Part shown: positions 45,176-54,106 of the stretch, piece by piece
How positions within the stretch are numbered: position 1 is the first letter of the stretch
How the letters are laid out: each line of letters starts with the position of its first letter
Assembly (NCBI RefSeq): GCF_023715105.1
Contig: NZ_JAMBNO010000018.1
Location: 1-64,000, forward strand
Reading direction: 5' to 3'
Length of the DNA stretch: 64,000 nt
Source: Hydrogenophaga intermedia
GTDB taxonomy: Bacteria; Pseudomonadota; Gammaproteobacteria; Burkholderiales; Burkholderiaceae_C
The notes under the pieces: model-generated
What the model saw: only the letters and a program-made list of their open reading frames with translations
Database searches by the model: none
What the model was told of the DNA's origin: nothing
Made by a program: the position numbers and the translations under genes

Positions 45176-47749
45176 TCAGGCCGCCACCGGCTCGGGCTGA
45201 ACGCTGGCCTGCAGGTGGGCCAGCGCAGCCTCCACCTGGTCGACCAGAACGAGACACAGATCGCCCGGTTGCAGCCGCTCCAGCGCCGTGTCGATGGCCT
45301 TGAATTCGCCCTGGATCTCCAGCACGTCGCGCGCGCGCGTGGCGCCCGCCAGCCCCTCGCGCAGCAGCGCAATCACCTCGCCATCGGCACGGCCACGCTG
45401 GCACGCGTCCTGGTAGAGGATCACCTCGTCGAACGCCGCACCCAGGATCTGCGTCTGCTCGCGGATGTCCTGGTCGCGCCGGTCGCCTGCGCCGCTGATG
45501 ACCACCGAGCGGCGGCGCGCCGGCAGCGCCTCGACCGCCTGCACCAATGCGCGCATGGCGTCGGGGTTGTGGCCGTAGTCGGCGATGACGGTGGCGCCGT
45601 GGTGCTCCATCACGTTGAAGCGACCCGGCGCGTTGTGCGAATCGCTCAGGAAGCTCGCCAGGCCGCGACGCACCGCGCCCCAGGACAGGCCGACGCCCCA
45701 GGCCGCGCCGATGGCGGCCATCACGTTGTCCACCTGGAAGCCGATCTGGCCATTGCGCGTGATGGGAATGGCGCGCAGGTCGAAGCGCTCGCTGAAGTCA
45801 CCCTGCTCCACCACCACGCTGCCATCGTCCACATAGACCACGCGGCGGCCCTGCGCGCGGTGTGTGGCCATCACCGGCTGCTGGCGATCGCGCGCGAAGT
45901 AGATCACCTCGCCCGGGCAGTTGTGGATCATGTCGGCCACGATCGGGTCGGCCGCATTGAGCACCGCAAATCCCTGGTCGGCCACGTTCTGCACGATCAC
46001 GCGCTTGAGCACCGCGAGGTCCTCGACGGTGGTGATGTAGTTCAGCCCCAGGTGGTCGCCCGCGCCCACGTTGGTGACGACCGCCACCTGGCAGCGGTCG
46101 AAGCCCAGGCCTTCGCGCAGGATGCCGCCGCGGGCCGTCTCGAACACCGCCGCGTCGACGTCGGGGTGGGCCAGCACGTTGCGTGCGCTGCGCGGGCCGG
46201 CGCAGTCACCGCTGTCGGTCTGGCGGCCATTGACGTACACGCCATCGGTGTTGGTCATGCCCACGCCCAGGCCGCTGGCAGCCAGCAGGTGGGCAATCAA
46301 ACGCACGGTGGTGGTCTTGCCGTTGGTGCCGGTCACGGCCACCACGGGAATGCGCCCGTCGTCGCCCGGGGCGAACATGTCGTCGATGACGGCCTTGCCG
46401 ACATCGCGCGGATGGCCGTAGGAGGGCGAGAGGTGCATGCGCAGGCCAGGCGCGGCATTGACCTCGACCACACCACCGGACTGCTCTACCAGCGGGGCAA
46501 GCACGGTTTCGCAGACCACGTCGACACCGCAGATGTCCAGGCCGATCATCTGCGCGGCGGCCACCGCACGCGCGGCCACCTCCGGGTGCACGTCGTCGGT
46601 GACGTCGGTGGCGGTGCCACCGGTGCTCAGGTTGGCGTTGTTGCGCAACACCACGCGGCGGCCCTTGGCGGGCACGCTGTCGGCCTGCAGGCCCTGCGTG
46701 GCCAGGCAACCCAGGGCGATGTCGTCGAAGCGGATCTTGGTAAGCGCGGTGCCGTGGCCTTCGCCGCGGCGCGGATCGGTGTTCACGCTGTCGACCAGCT
46801 CGCGCACGGTGTGCTCGCCGTCGCCGATGACCTGCGGCGGGTCGCGGCGCGCCGCCGCCACCAGGCGATCACCGACCACGAGCAAACGGTAGTCGCTGCC
46901 GGGCAGGAATTTCTCGACCATCACATCGCCATAGGCAGCGGCACCGGCGAACGCGGCGTCCAGCTGCTCGCGGGTGTTCACGTTCACCGTGACGCCCTTG
47001 CCCTGGTTGCCGTCACGCGGCTTGAGCACCACGGGCAGGCCCACCTCCAGTGCGGCCGCCCAGGCATCGTCGGCGTCGCTCACGGGGCGCCCGGTGGGCA
47101 CCGGTACACCCGCCGCCTGCAGCAAGCGCTTGGTGAGCTCCTTGTCCTGCGCGATCGATTCGGACACCGCGCTGGTGCGGTCCACCTCGGCGGCCTGGAT
47201 GCGGCGCGCGCGGCTGCCCCAGCCCAGTTGCACCAGGCTGCCGCTGGTGAGGCGGCGATAAGGAATCCCGCGCGCGACGGCCGCGTTGACGATGGAGCCG
47301 GTGCTGGGCCCCAGGCGCTCGTGTTCGTCGAGCTCACGCAATTCGGCCACCGCCGCGTCGAGGTCGAAATCGCCACCGGCCAGCACGGCCTCGATCAGCG
47401 CATGGGCGAGGGCCAACGCACGGCGGCCCACGGCCTCCTCGCTGTACTGCACCACCACCTGGTAGACACCCGCATCGACGGTAGCCGAGGTGCGGCTGAA
47501 GGTGACCGGACAGCCGGCCTGCGCCTGCAGCGACAGCGTGGCCACCTCAAGCACGTGGGCCAGCGAGAGGGAGCCGCCGGCCTTGTGCAGCGCGCCGGGG
47601 TGCGGAAACTGCGCGCGCAGCCGCGCCTCGAAACCGGGCAGGCTGGCCAGCGCGCGCTCGTTGTCGTCGCAGCGCACCACCGTCTCGATGGCGGTGTGGC
47701 GGCTCCAGAGGTTGGGCCCGCGCAGGGCCCGGATACGGGTGAGTTCCAT
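45176..47749 (-). CDS. cphA: cyanophycin synthetase, canonical form
   Basis: 857 residues. It makes cyanophycin, multi-L-arginyl-poly-L-aspartate, from Asp, Arg and ATP without ribosomes. An N-terminal domain (about 1-160) precedes an ATP-grasp domain (about 210-470, VVLKPRDGNQGKGVTV and VDVVCETVLAPL). A Mur-ligase-like domain follows with intact P-loop VTGTNGKTTTVRL (about residue 477), ETARGGILREGLGFD, and TNVGAGDHLGL. It begins with a TGATG overlap with the stop of the second synthetase gene. Confidence 0.95.
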   Translation of the reverse strand: MELTRIRALRGPNLWSRHTAIETVVRCDDNERALASLPGFEARLRAQFPHPGALHKAGGSLSLAHVLEVATLSLQAQAGCPVTFSRTSATVDAGVYQVVVQYSEEAVGRRALALAHALIEAVLAGGDFDLDAAVAELRELDEHERLGPSTGSIVNAAVARGIPYRRLTSGSLVQLGWGSRARRIQAAEVDRTSAVSESIAQDKELTKRLLQAAGVPVPTGRPVSDADDAWAAALEVGLPVVLKPRDGNQGKGVTVNVNTREQLDAAFAGAAAYGDVMVEKFLPGSDYRLLVVGDRLVAAARRDPPQVIGDGEHTVRELVDSVNTDPRRGEGHGTALTKIRFDDIALGCLATQGLQADSVPAKGRRVVLRNNANLSTGGTATDVTDDVHPEVAARAVAAAQMIGLDICGVDVVCETVLAPLVEQSGGVVEVNAAPGLRMHLSPSYGHPRDVGKAVIDDMFAPGDDGRIPVVAVTGTNGKTTTVRLIAHLLAASGLGVGMTNTDGVYVNGRQTDSGDCAGPRSARNVLAHPDVDAAVFETARGGILREGLGFDRCQVAVVTNVGAGDHLGLNYITTVEDLAVLKRVIVQNVADQGFAVLNAADPIVADMIHNCPGEVIYFARDRQQPVMATHRAQGRRVVYVDDGSVVVEQGDFSERFDLRAIPITRNGQIGFQVDNVMAAIGAAWGVGLSWGAVRRGLASFLSDSHNAPGRFNVMEHHGATVIADYGHNPDAMRALVQAVEALPARRRSVVISGAGDRRDQDIREQTQILGAAFDEVILYQDACQRGRADGEVIALLREGLAGATRARDVLEIQGEFKAIDTALERLQPGDLCLVLVDQVEAALAHLQASVQPEPVAA

Positions 47750-49989
47750 CAGGCACTTTCAAGAGGTTCGGTTGTGGTGCTGGCGCGAGCCGTTTCCATG
47801 GCACGGCGCACCGGCGCGAGCGCGATCGGGGCTTCACGCGCGAAGGTCTGCAGGCCGGCGCCCATGAGCTCTGGCGAGATGCCCAGCGCCCAGGCCGCGG
47901 CCAGTGCGGCCAGCAGCACCGGCGCCTTGTCTTCGGCCGACACGTCCTCGCCGAGCGAGACATCGGTGAGCGCGGCCACGGCGCGCTCGCTCTGGCCGTC
48001 GCCCAGCACCACCACGCCATGGCGCAGATACACCGCGCGGCGGTACTGCGCCAGGTGCTCGACGATCACGGGCAGTGCCGGGTCCTGCGCGAAGAAGATC
48101 ACCTCGCCATCGCACAGGGGCGCCATCTCGGCCACCACCGGGTCGGCGGCGTTGAGCACGGCCACGCCATCGGGCAGGACCACGTCGACCTGCGTGCGCA
48201 GCACCTTGAACAGGTGCTCGTCCTCACGGATGTGGAAGGCCTCGAGCGCGGGACTGCCGGTGGCGTCGGTCACCACACCCACGTGGCAGCGGTCGTAGGC
48301 CAGGCCTTCGCTGACGATGGTCAGCGGCGGGTTCTCGAACACGGCGGCCTCGACGCCACGATTCATCAGCAGGCGCTTCGCGGCGCGCGCCTGGGAGAAA
48401 TCGCCGTGCTGCAGCGGGCGGCGCCCCACGAACAGGCCGGCGCGGCAGGCCAGTCCCACCTGCGGTCCATTGAGGTTGGCCAGCCAGGCGATCAGGCGCG
48501 CCACCGCGGTGGTGCCGCGGCTGCCCGCCACGCCCACCACCGGCACGCGACCGCTGTCGCCAGGTGCGAACAAGTGATCGACGATGGCGCGTCCCACCGG
48601 GCGCGGTGTGCCCACGGCCGGCTTGAGGTGCATCAGCAGCCCCGGGCCGGCGTTGACCTCGACGATCGCACCTCCCTGCTCGTGCAGCGGACGCGAAATG
48701 TCTTGCGCAACCAGGTCCACGCCGGCGATGTCGAGCCCGATCACGCGCGCGGCCAGCGCAACCAGGGCGGCCACGTCGGGGTGCACATCGTCGGTGCAAT
48801 CGATGGCGTGGTTGCCGTTGCGCATGATCAGCACGCGCTCGCCCTCGGCGGGCACGCTGTCGGTTGACTTGCCCTGGCGCTGCAGTTCCACCGCCACTGC
48901 GGGGTACTCCTCCAGGCGGATGGCGTTGAGCGGGAAGTCTTCGTTGAGGCCGCGGCGCGGGTCGCTGTTGATCTGGCTGTCGATGAGCTGCAGCACCGTG
49001 CTGCGGCCATCGCCCGTCACCCAGGCCTCGTCGCCGCGCGAGGCCGCCACCACACGATCGCCCACCACCAGCAGGCGGTGCTCGAAGCCGCGGATGAACT
49101 GCTCCACGATCACGCCGCTGCCTTCCGCATCGGCCACGGCGAACGCGGCCCGGACTTCCTCGGGGCGCGTGAGTTCGAGCGAGACGCCGCGGCCGTGGTT
49201 GGCATCGGTCGGCTTCACGACCACCGGCAGCCCGATGTCCTGCGCAGCCTCCCAGGCGGCTTCGGGGCTCTCGACCACGCGGCCTTCGGGCACCGGCACG
49301 CCGCAGGCGGCCAGCATGCGCTTGGACAGGTCCTTGTCGCTGGCGATGCTCTCGGCGATCGCGCTGGTGCGGTCGGTCTCGGCCGTCCAGATGCGGCGCT
49401 GGCGCGCGCCGTAGCCCAGCTGCACCAGATTGCCGTCGTTCAATCGGATGTGTGGAATGCGCCGGCCGGTGGCCGCGTCGACGATGCTCGCGGTGCTCGG
49501 GCCAAGGCACAGGTCGTCCACCAGTTCGCGCAGCTCGTGCACCGCGGCCGCCACGTCGAAGTGTCCGCCGTTGACGGCGACCATGAGCAAGTCGTGTCCC
49601 AGCGTGAGGGCGCGTCGCGCCACCTGCTCGTCGCGCGCGCGAAACACCATCTTGTAGACGCCGCGCACCGGTGTGCTGCGGGTCTGGCCGAAGCCGGTCT
49701 GCACGCCCGCCATGTTCTGCAGCTCGATCACCACGTGCTCGAGGATGTGCCCCGCCCACGTGCCTTCACGCAGGCGCTGCAGGAAGCCACCGCGCTCGCC
49801 CACGCCGCAGTGGTGCTCGATGAGCCCGGGCAGCATGGCCGTCAGGCGCTCGTAGAGGCCGGGCAGTTTGTCCGAAGGAAGGTCTTCGAGTTCGCCGATG
49901 TCGAGCCAGCTCTCGAGCACGGGACGGTAGGTCCAGATGTTGGGCCCGCCGAGATAACTCACGCGCAGGAACCGGATGGGATTCTTCAT
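47749..49989 (-). CDS. cyanophycin synthetase paralogue with degraded Mur-ligase site
   Basis: 746 residues, about 110 shorter than its neighbour. The N-terminal domain (GGPNIWTYRPVLESWLDIGELEDLPSD) and ATP-grasp domain (VVVKPTDANHGRGVSLEL, VDLVAQDISRPLHEQGG) are intact. In the Mur-ligase part the P-loop reads VAGSRGTTAVARL with the Lys lost, ETARGG reads ENPPLT, and DHLG is replaced by a SPALE stretch. The second active centre therefore looks dead, as in CphA2-type enzymes. It is the first gene of the leftward operon and diverges from an ABC exporter gene. Confidence 0.9.
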   Translation of the reverse strand: MKNPIRFLRVSYLGGPNIWTYRPVLESWLDIGELEDLPSDKLPGLYERLTAMLPGLIEHHCGVGERGGFLQRLREGTWAGHILEHVVIELQNMAGVQTGFGQTRSTPVRGVYKMVFRARDEQVARRALTLGHDLLMVAVNGGHFDVAAAVHELRELVDDLCLGPSTASIVDAATGRRIPHIRLNDGNLVQLGYGARQRRIWTAETDRTSAIAESIASDKDLSKRMLAACGVPVPEGRVVESPEAAWEAAQDIGLPVVVKPTDANHGRGVSLELTRPEEVRAAFAVADAEGSGVIVEQFIRGFEHRLLVVGDRVVAASRGDEAWVTGDGRSTVLQLIDSQINSDPRRGLNEDFPLNAIRLEEYPAVAVELQRQGKSTDSVPAEGERVLIMRNGNHAIDCTDDVHPDVAALVALAARVIGLDIAGVDLVAQDISRPLHEQGGAIVEVNAGPGLLMHLKPAVGTPRPVGRAIVDHLFAPGDSGRVPVVGVAGSRGTTAVARLIAWLANLNGPQVGLACRAGLFVGRRPLQHGDFSQARAAKRLLMNRGVEAAVFENPPLTIVSEGLAYDRCHVGVVTDATGSPALEAFHIREDEHLFKVLRTQVDVVLPDGVAVLNAADPVVAEMAPLCDGEVIFFAQDPALPVIVEHLAQYRRAVYLRHGVVVLGDGQSERAVAALTDVSLGEDVSAEDKAPVLLAALAAAWALGISPELMGAGLQTFAREAPIALAPVRRAMETARASTTTEPLESA

Positions 49990-50037
49990 GGTGGGGTTGT
50001 CGTGTCAGCACAGCGTGCCTGCATTCGGCGCATCCCG

Positions 50038-50047
50038 GACAATGCGG
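50038..50047 (+). promoter_or_regulatory. GACAAT box in the cphA / ABC exporter divergent region
   Basis: GACAAT GCGGGC is 50 bases before the ABC gene start. It matches the box seen before gcdH, the recJ operon and the ArsC-like gene. The 103-base gap to the cyanophycin genes would contain promoters for both directions. Confidence 0.35.
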
Positions 50048-50092
50048 GCTCGCCAATACGCGCCCTGACAATTGCCGGAAACATCCGCTTCA

Positions 50093-52423
50093 ATGAATTC
50101 ACCATCAACCGAAACCGCGCCGGTATTCAGTGCCGGGGAGCAGCCATGGATGCCCACGCTGCGTTCCCGTTTACTGCCCAACGAAGACGTTTCAAGTTGG
50201 CTGCAGCTTGACCTCGATTCGCAATTGAATTTTTCGGCCGGCGTGCTGGTGCTGACGACCCAACGGCTGTTGAGCTGGGAGCCCGGCGGGGCCGCTGCCG
50301 GCTGGCGTGAATGGCCCCTGGAGCCAGAATTGTGCTTGAAGCACAGCGATTTCGCTGGGGTTGCGCAGTTGAGTCTGCACAACGAAATGCAACGTCTGGG
50401 CACTTGGCGTTGCACGGCGACGCAAAACCCGCGTCTCGTTCGATTTGTCGCTGATTTCGGACAAAAACTGCAGCGATTGAAAACCGGTTCGCCCGCCACG
50501 GCGACCGTGAAATCGCCCACGCAGCACTGCGATTTGTGCAATGCAGAATTGTCGCCAAACAGCGACGAGTGTCCGCAATGTGCGCGGGAACAACACACCC
50601 CTCCTTCGACCTGGGTCTTGTTGCGTTTGTGGCGCTTTGCCCGGCCATACCGCGGCCAGCTGGCGCTCGGTTTCGGGCTCACGCTGGCGGCCACCGCGGC
50701 CACGCTGGTGCCGCCTTACCTGGCCATGCCGCTGATGGACGATGTGCTCATCCCGTTCCAGAGCGGGCAACGCATAGACCCCATGCAGGTGGCCTGGTTG
50801 CTCGGTGGCCTGCTGATGGCAGCGCTCGCGGCCTGGGGCCTGGGTTGGGCCCGCACCTATGTGCTCTCGCTGGTGTCCGAGCGCATTGGTGCCGATCTGC
50901 GCACCACCACTTTCGAGCACTTGCTCGCGCTCTCGCTCGAGTACTTCGGCGGCAAGCGCACCGGTGACCTGATGGCCCGCATCGGTTCCGAGACCGACCG
51001 CATCTGCGTCTTCCTCTCGCTGCACGCGCTGGACTTCGCCACCGACGTGCTGATGCTGCTGATGACGGCCGCCATCCTGTTCAGCATCAACCCGTGGCTC
51101 GCGCTGGTCACGCTGCTGCCACTGCCCTTCATCGCCTGGATGATCCACCTCGTGCGCGACCGCCTGCGCACCGGCTTCGAGAAGATCGACCGCGTGTGGT
51201 CTGACGTGACCAACGTGCTGGCCGACACCATTCCGGGCATTCGCGTGGTGAAGGCCTTCGCGCAGGAGAAGCGCGAGGCGCAACGGTTTCGTGCCGCGAA
51301 CCAGCACAACCTGGAGGTCAACGACAAGCTGAACAAGATCTGGTCGTTGTTCACGCCCACGGTGACGCTGCTCACCGAACTTGGCCTGCTGGTGGTGTGG
51401 GCCTTCGGCGTCTGGCAGGTCTCGCGCGGCGACATCACCGTCGGTGTGCTCACCGCCTTCCTGGCCTACATCGGGCGTTTCTACGGCCGGCTCGATTCGA
51501 TGAGCCGCATCGTTTCGGTCACGCAGAAGGCGGCCGCGGGCGCCAAGCGCATCTTCGACATCCTCGACCACGTCTCCAGCGTGCCCGAACCAGCCAGCCC
51601 CGTGCACAAGCCCCAGGTTGAAGGCAGTATCGAGCTGCGCAATGTGAGCTTCAGCCACGGCAGCCGCGCCATCATCCGCGGCATGAACCTGCAGATCCGC
51701 CCGGGCGAGATGATCGGCCTGGTGGGGCACAGCGGCGCCGGCAAGAGCACCCTGGTCAACCTGATCTGCCGCTTCCACGACGTGAGCAGCGGCAGCATCC
51801 GCGTCGACGGCACCGACGTGCGGCAGTTCGCGGTGGCGGACTACCGCCGCCACATCGGCCTGGTGCTGCAGGAACCTTTCCTCTTCTTCGGCACCGTGGC
51901 CGAGAACATCGCCTACGGCAAGCCGGGCGCCACGCGCGCCGAGATCGTGGCCGCGGCGCGCGCCGCGCACGCGCACGAGTTCATCCTGCGCCTGCCGCAG
52001 GGCTATGACTCGCTGGTGGGCGAGCGCGGGCAGGGTCTCTCGGGTGGCGAGCGCCAGCGCATCTCGATCGCGCGCGCCCTGCTCATCGACCCGCGCATCC
52101 TGATCCTGGACGAGGCCACCTCCAGCGTGGACACCGAGACGGAGAAGGAAATCCAGAAGGCGCTGGACAACCTGGTCACTGGGCGCACCACGATTGCCAT
52201 CGCGCACCGACTGTCCACCTTGCGCAAGGCCGACCGGCTCGTGGTCATGGACCGCGGCGAGGTGGTGGAGGTGGGCCCGCACGACGAGTTGATGGCGCGC
52301 GAAGGCGCCTACTGGCGGCTCTACACCGCGCAGCTGCGCAACGTGGACACCGAGGACGGGCCGCTGCTGGCTGCGAGCATTCCCAACCCGAACGCGCACA
52401 GCGCCACCGCAGGCACGCCATGA
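50093..52423 (+). CDS. ABC exporter associated with cyanophycin metabolism
   Basis: 776 residues. A unique N-terminal region (about 1-140) is followed by a zinc ribbon (CDLC and CPQC, about 146-163). A six-helix exporter membrane domain runs from about 180 to 480 ([31 protein letters not shown]). The ATPase domain shows Walker [11 protein letters not shown], signature [15 protein letters not shown], Walker [13 protein letters not shown] and a switch His. NCBI names this family cyanophycin metabolism-associated ABC transporter (recalled). The first 160 codons are less GC-rich than the rest. The ATG at 50093 is chosen; a TTG at 50072 is the alternative. Confidence 0.88.
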   Translation: MNSPSTETAPVFSAGEQPWMPTLRSRLLPNEDVSSWLQLDLDSQLNFSAGVLVLTTQRLLSWEPGGAAAGWREWPLEPELCLKHSDFAGVAQLSLHNEMQRLGTWRCTATQNPRLVRFVADFGQKLQRLKTGSPATATVKSPTQHCDLCNAELSPNSDECPQCAREQHTPPSTWVLLRLWRFARPYRGQLALGFGLTLAATAATLVPPYLAMPLMDDVLIPFQSGQRIDPMQVAWLLGGLLMAALAAWGLGWARTYVLSLVSERIGADLRTTTFEHLLALSLEYFGGKRTGDLMARIGSETDRICVFLSLHALDFATDVLMLLMTAAILFSINPWLALVTLLPLPFIAWMIHLVRDRLRTGFEKIDRVWSDVTNVLADTIPGIRVVKAFAQEKREAQRFRAANQHNLEVNDKLNKIWSLFTPTVTLLTELGLLVVWAFGVWQVSRGDITVGVLTAFLAYIGRFYGRLDSMSRIVSVTQKAAAGAKRIFDILDHVSSVPEPASPVHKPQVEGSIELRNVSFSHGSRAIIRGMNLQIRPGEMIGLVGHSGAGKSTLVNLICRFHDVSSGSIRVDGTDVRQFAVADYRRHIGLVLQEPFLFFGTVAENIAYGKPGATRAEIVAAARAAHAHEFILRLPQGYDSLVGERGQGLSGGERQRISIARALLIDPRILILDEATSSVDTETEKEIQKALDNLVTGRTTIAIAHRLSTLRKADRLVVMDRGEVVEVGPHDELMAREGAYWRLYTAQLRNVDTEDGPLLAASIPNPNAHSATAGTP

Positions 52424-52905
52424 ACGACAGCCCGAACCTAATGAACGGCTGGACCCTGCGCCGCGACCCGCACGGCAGGTTGCAGCTGATCACCGCCGAC
52501 GCCCAGGTGCACGATGGCGTGACACCCGTGCGCGCCTTCCCGCTGGCAGCGCCCGACGAAGGCGTCTCGCTGGTCGGCGCCGACGGCCACGAGCTGGCGT
52601 GGATCGAACGCCTCTCCGCGCTCGATACCACCACGCAGGCAATCATTCACGAGGCGCTGGCACCGCGAGAACTGATGCCGCGCATCCAGCGCATCGTCGC
52701 TGTCTCGACCTTTGCCACGCCCAGCACCTGGACGGTGGAGACCGACCGCGGCACCACGCAGCTGGTGCTCAAGGCCGAGGAGGATATCCGCCGCCTGGGC
52801 AACGGCCGCTTGCTCATTCTCGACAGCCGCGGCATCCAGTTCATCGTGCCCGACCAGTTCGCGCTGGATCGCGCCTCGCGGCGTTTGCTCAACCGCTTCC
52901 TTTGA
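52420..52905 (+). CDS. DUF1854 partner of the cyanophycin-linked exporter
   Basis: 161 residues. It matches the DUF1854 family, recalled as the cyanophycin metabolism-associated DUF1854 protein. Features are VTPVRAFPLAAPDEGVSLVG, GHELAWIERLSALDTTT and a C-terminal FIVPDQFALDRASRRLLNRFL. It has no signal or membrane segment, so it is cytoplasmic. It overlaps the ABC stop (ATGA), so the two are made together, and it may be a regulatory or adaptor subunit. Function is unknown. Confidence 0.85.
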   Translation: MNDSPNLMNGWTLRRDPHGRLQLITADAQVHDGVTPVRAFPLAAPDEGVSLVGADGHELAWIERLSALDTTTQAIIHEALAPRELMPRIQRIVAVSTFATPSTWTVETDRGTTQLVLKAEEDIRRLGNGRLLILDSRGIQFIVPDQFALDRASRRLLNRFL

Positions 52906-52914
52906 AGGAGCGGG

Positions 52915-53274
52915 TCAGGACGACAGCAGGCCAGGCACGACCCTGGTGCCCGCTTGTCGCGCCAGGATGGCGGACGCATCCTGCAGCGCACCGATGCCCG
53001 CCATGGCCCCGGTGCGCATCACGAAATCGCAGGCCGCCTGCACCTTGGGGCCCATGGAACCGGCGGCGAACGCCGACACGTCGAGCTGCTGCGGCGTCAC
53101 ATCGCCCAGGGCACGCTGTGCCGGTGTGCCCCAGCCGGTGAACACCGCGGGCACGTCGGTCAGCATGAGAAAGGCATCGAATTCCAATGCCGCCGCCAGC
53201 AGGCCGCTGGCGTGGTCCTTGTCGATCACGGCCTCCACGCCGATGAAGGCGCCGTCCTCGCGCTGCGCCAGTCC
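52915..53274 (-). pseudogene. arcC: carbamate kinase, C-terminal third only
   Basis: The frame reads GVEAVIDKDHASGLLAAAL, FLMLTDVPAVFTGWGTPAQRAL, then SAFAAGSMGPKVQAACDFV. These are the C-terminal substrate-binding and KDxA motifs of carbamate kinase. About 190 N-terminal residues, including the nucleotide-binding start, are missing. It is fused near 53270 to the beginning of a phage-type integrase in another frame. The remaining piece cannot make a working kinase. Confidence 0.85.
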
Positions 53275-53374
53275 CCAATGACTTCCACGACTGGCCCGCA
53301 TGTTGTGGAAATGCATTTGCCACGTCGCTGGGTATCTTGCGCTTGAAGTAGAGCGTGCGGCCGCGTCGGGCCAT
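53268..53374 (-). pseudogene. tyrosine integrase, N-terminal fragment
   Basis: About 35 residues beginning MARRGRTLYFKRKIPSDV and continuing to SWKSLGT match the N-terminal DUF6538-type domain of tyrosine recombinases from integrative elements. The core-binding and catalytic domains are absent. An upstream in-frame ATG at 53446 would extend it. It faces away from the adjacent tRNA cluster, as the 3' end of a tRNA gene is the usual attachment site. Confidence 0.7.
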
Positions 53375-53543
53375 GCACCTGGGCAGGGTCTCGGCGCGGG
53401 GTTCGGGGTGGGCGCGAACGACACGAATGGGCTTGGTCAGTGGCATGTAGAGCTCCGCAGATAGGTCATGACAGACCCAGCGGCGCAGGCACTTCGAGCA
53501 TTGCAAGGGAGGCACTGAGATGTTCCACCATGACCCTGCCGGA

Positions 53544-53574
53544 GTGCTACACCGAAGGGTCTTCGGGGTAGTAC
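53544..53574. repeat. 31-nt near-perfect hairpin near the tRNA cluster
   Basis: Bases 53544-53557 pair with 53561-53574 in a 14-bp stem with one mismatch, one G-T pair and a three-base loop (GTGCTACACCGAAG / CTTCGGGGTAGTAC). A smaller ACAGT-AG-ACTGT palindrome follows at 53581-53592. There is no T-run. Otherwise nothing was seen in 53375-53605. Confidence 0.55.
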
Positions 53575-53605
53575 CGTCAAACAGTAGACTGTGTAGTGGA
53601 GAAAG

Positions 53606-53644
53606 AAAAAAGCCGTTGCAAATCGAAGACTTGCAACGGCTTTT
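53606..53644 (-). terminator. rho-independent terminator of the tRNA operon
   Basis: A 10-bp stem, GCCGTTGCAA (53612-53621) against TTGCAACGGC (53631-53640), has a nine-base loop. On the minus strand it is followed by a run of six T. It lies just after tRNA-Asp in the direction of transcription. Confidence 0.9.
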
Positions 53645-53652
53645 CGTGTGTC

Positions 53653-53729
53653 TGGCGGAGTGGACGGGGCTCGAACCCGCGACCCCCGGCGTGACAGGCC
53701 GGTATTCTAACCAACTGAACTACCACTCC
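53653..53729 (-). tRNA. tRNA-Asp (anticodon GTC)
   Basis: 77 nt with encoded CCA. The acceptor GGAGTGG pairs with CCACTCC; the anticodon arm reads CCGGCCTGTCACGCCGG with GTC; the T-arm contains GGTTCGAGCCC. It is the last tRNA of the operon and the one nearest the integrase remnant. Confidence 0.97.
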
Positions 53730-53796
53730 TGGCAGGCGGCTTTCGTTCTTGCGAACCAAGTGCCACGACTTGTGCCTACTTGCCTTGCGGCTTGTT

Positions 53797-53872
53797 TGGC
53801 GACCCTACGGGGATTCGAACCCCGGTACTCACCGTGAAAGGGTGATGTCCTAGGCCTCTAGACGATAGGGTC
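53797..53872 (-). tRNA. tRNA-Glu (anticodon TTC)
   Basis: 76 nt with encoded CCA. The acceptor GACCCTA pairs with TAGGGTC; the anticodon arm is CATCACCCTTTCACGGTG with TTC; the T-arm has GGTTCGAATCC. It lies between tRNA-Ala and tRNA-Asp. Confidence 0.97.
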
Positions 53873-53955
53873 ATAACCTGGACGCAAGCTTCGCATTGTA
53901 TCAGCGGCAGAGTTCGTTTTTTCTGCCGTCGCCACCATGCGCGACTTCGAATCTG

Positions 53956-54031
<76 letters not shown>

Positions 54032-54091
54032 ACAGGGTTCGTTGCATTGCCTCGGGACCAAAGTCATCGATGCGTTGCAGCGAGCCTCGCA

Positions 54092-54097
54092 TTATAT
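54092..54097 (-). promoter_or_regulatory. -10 box of the tRNA operon
   Basis: TATAAT on the minus strand, in CATATAATGCG, lies about 60 bases before tRNA-Ala and is a perfect -10 consensus. The -35 region falls within the end of gltX and shows no good TTGACA. A GC-rich discriminator (GCGAGGC) follows, as expected for stable RNA promoters. Confidence 0.65.
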
Positions 54098-54106
54098 GCC
54101 AGAAAT

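Noticed and set aside
45215..48298. 1027-codon plus-strand frame over the cyanophycin genes
   Set aside because: It is antisense to both synthetases and shows no family motif.
52889..53515. Single 208-codon protein on the minus strand
   Set aside because: Its first part is an integrase start, and beyond about 53268 the frame is out of register with carbamate kinase. It is a product of a fusion scar, not one gene.
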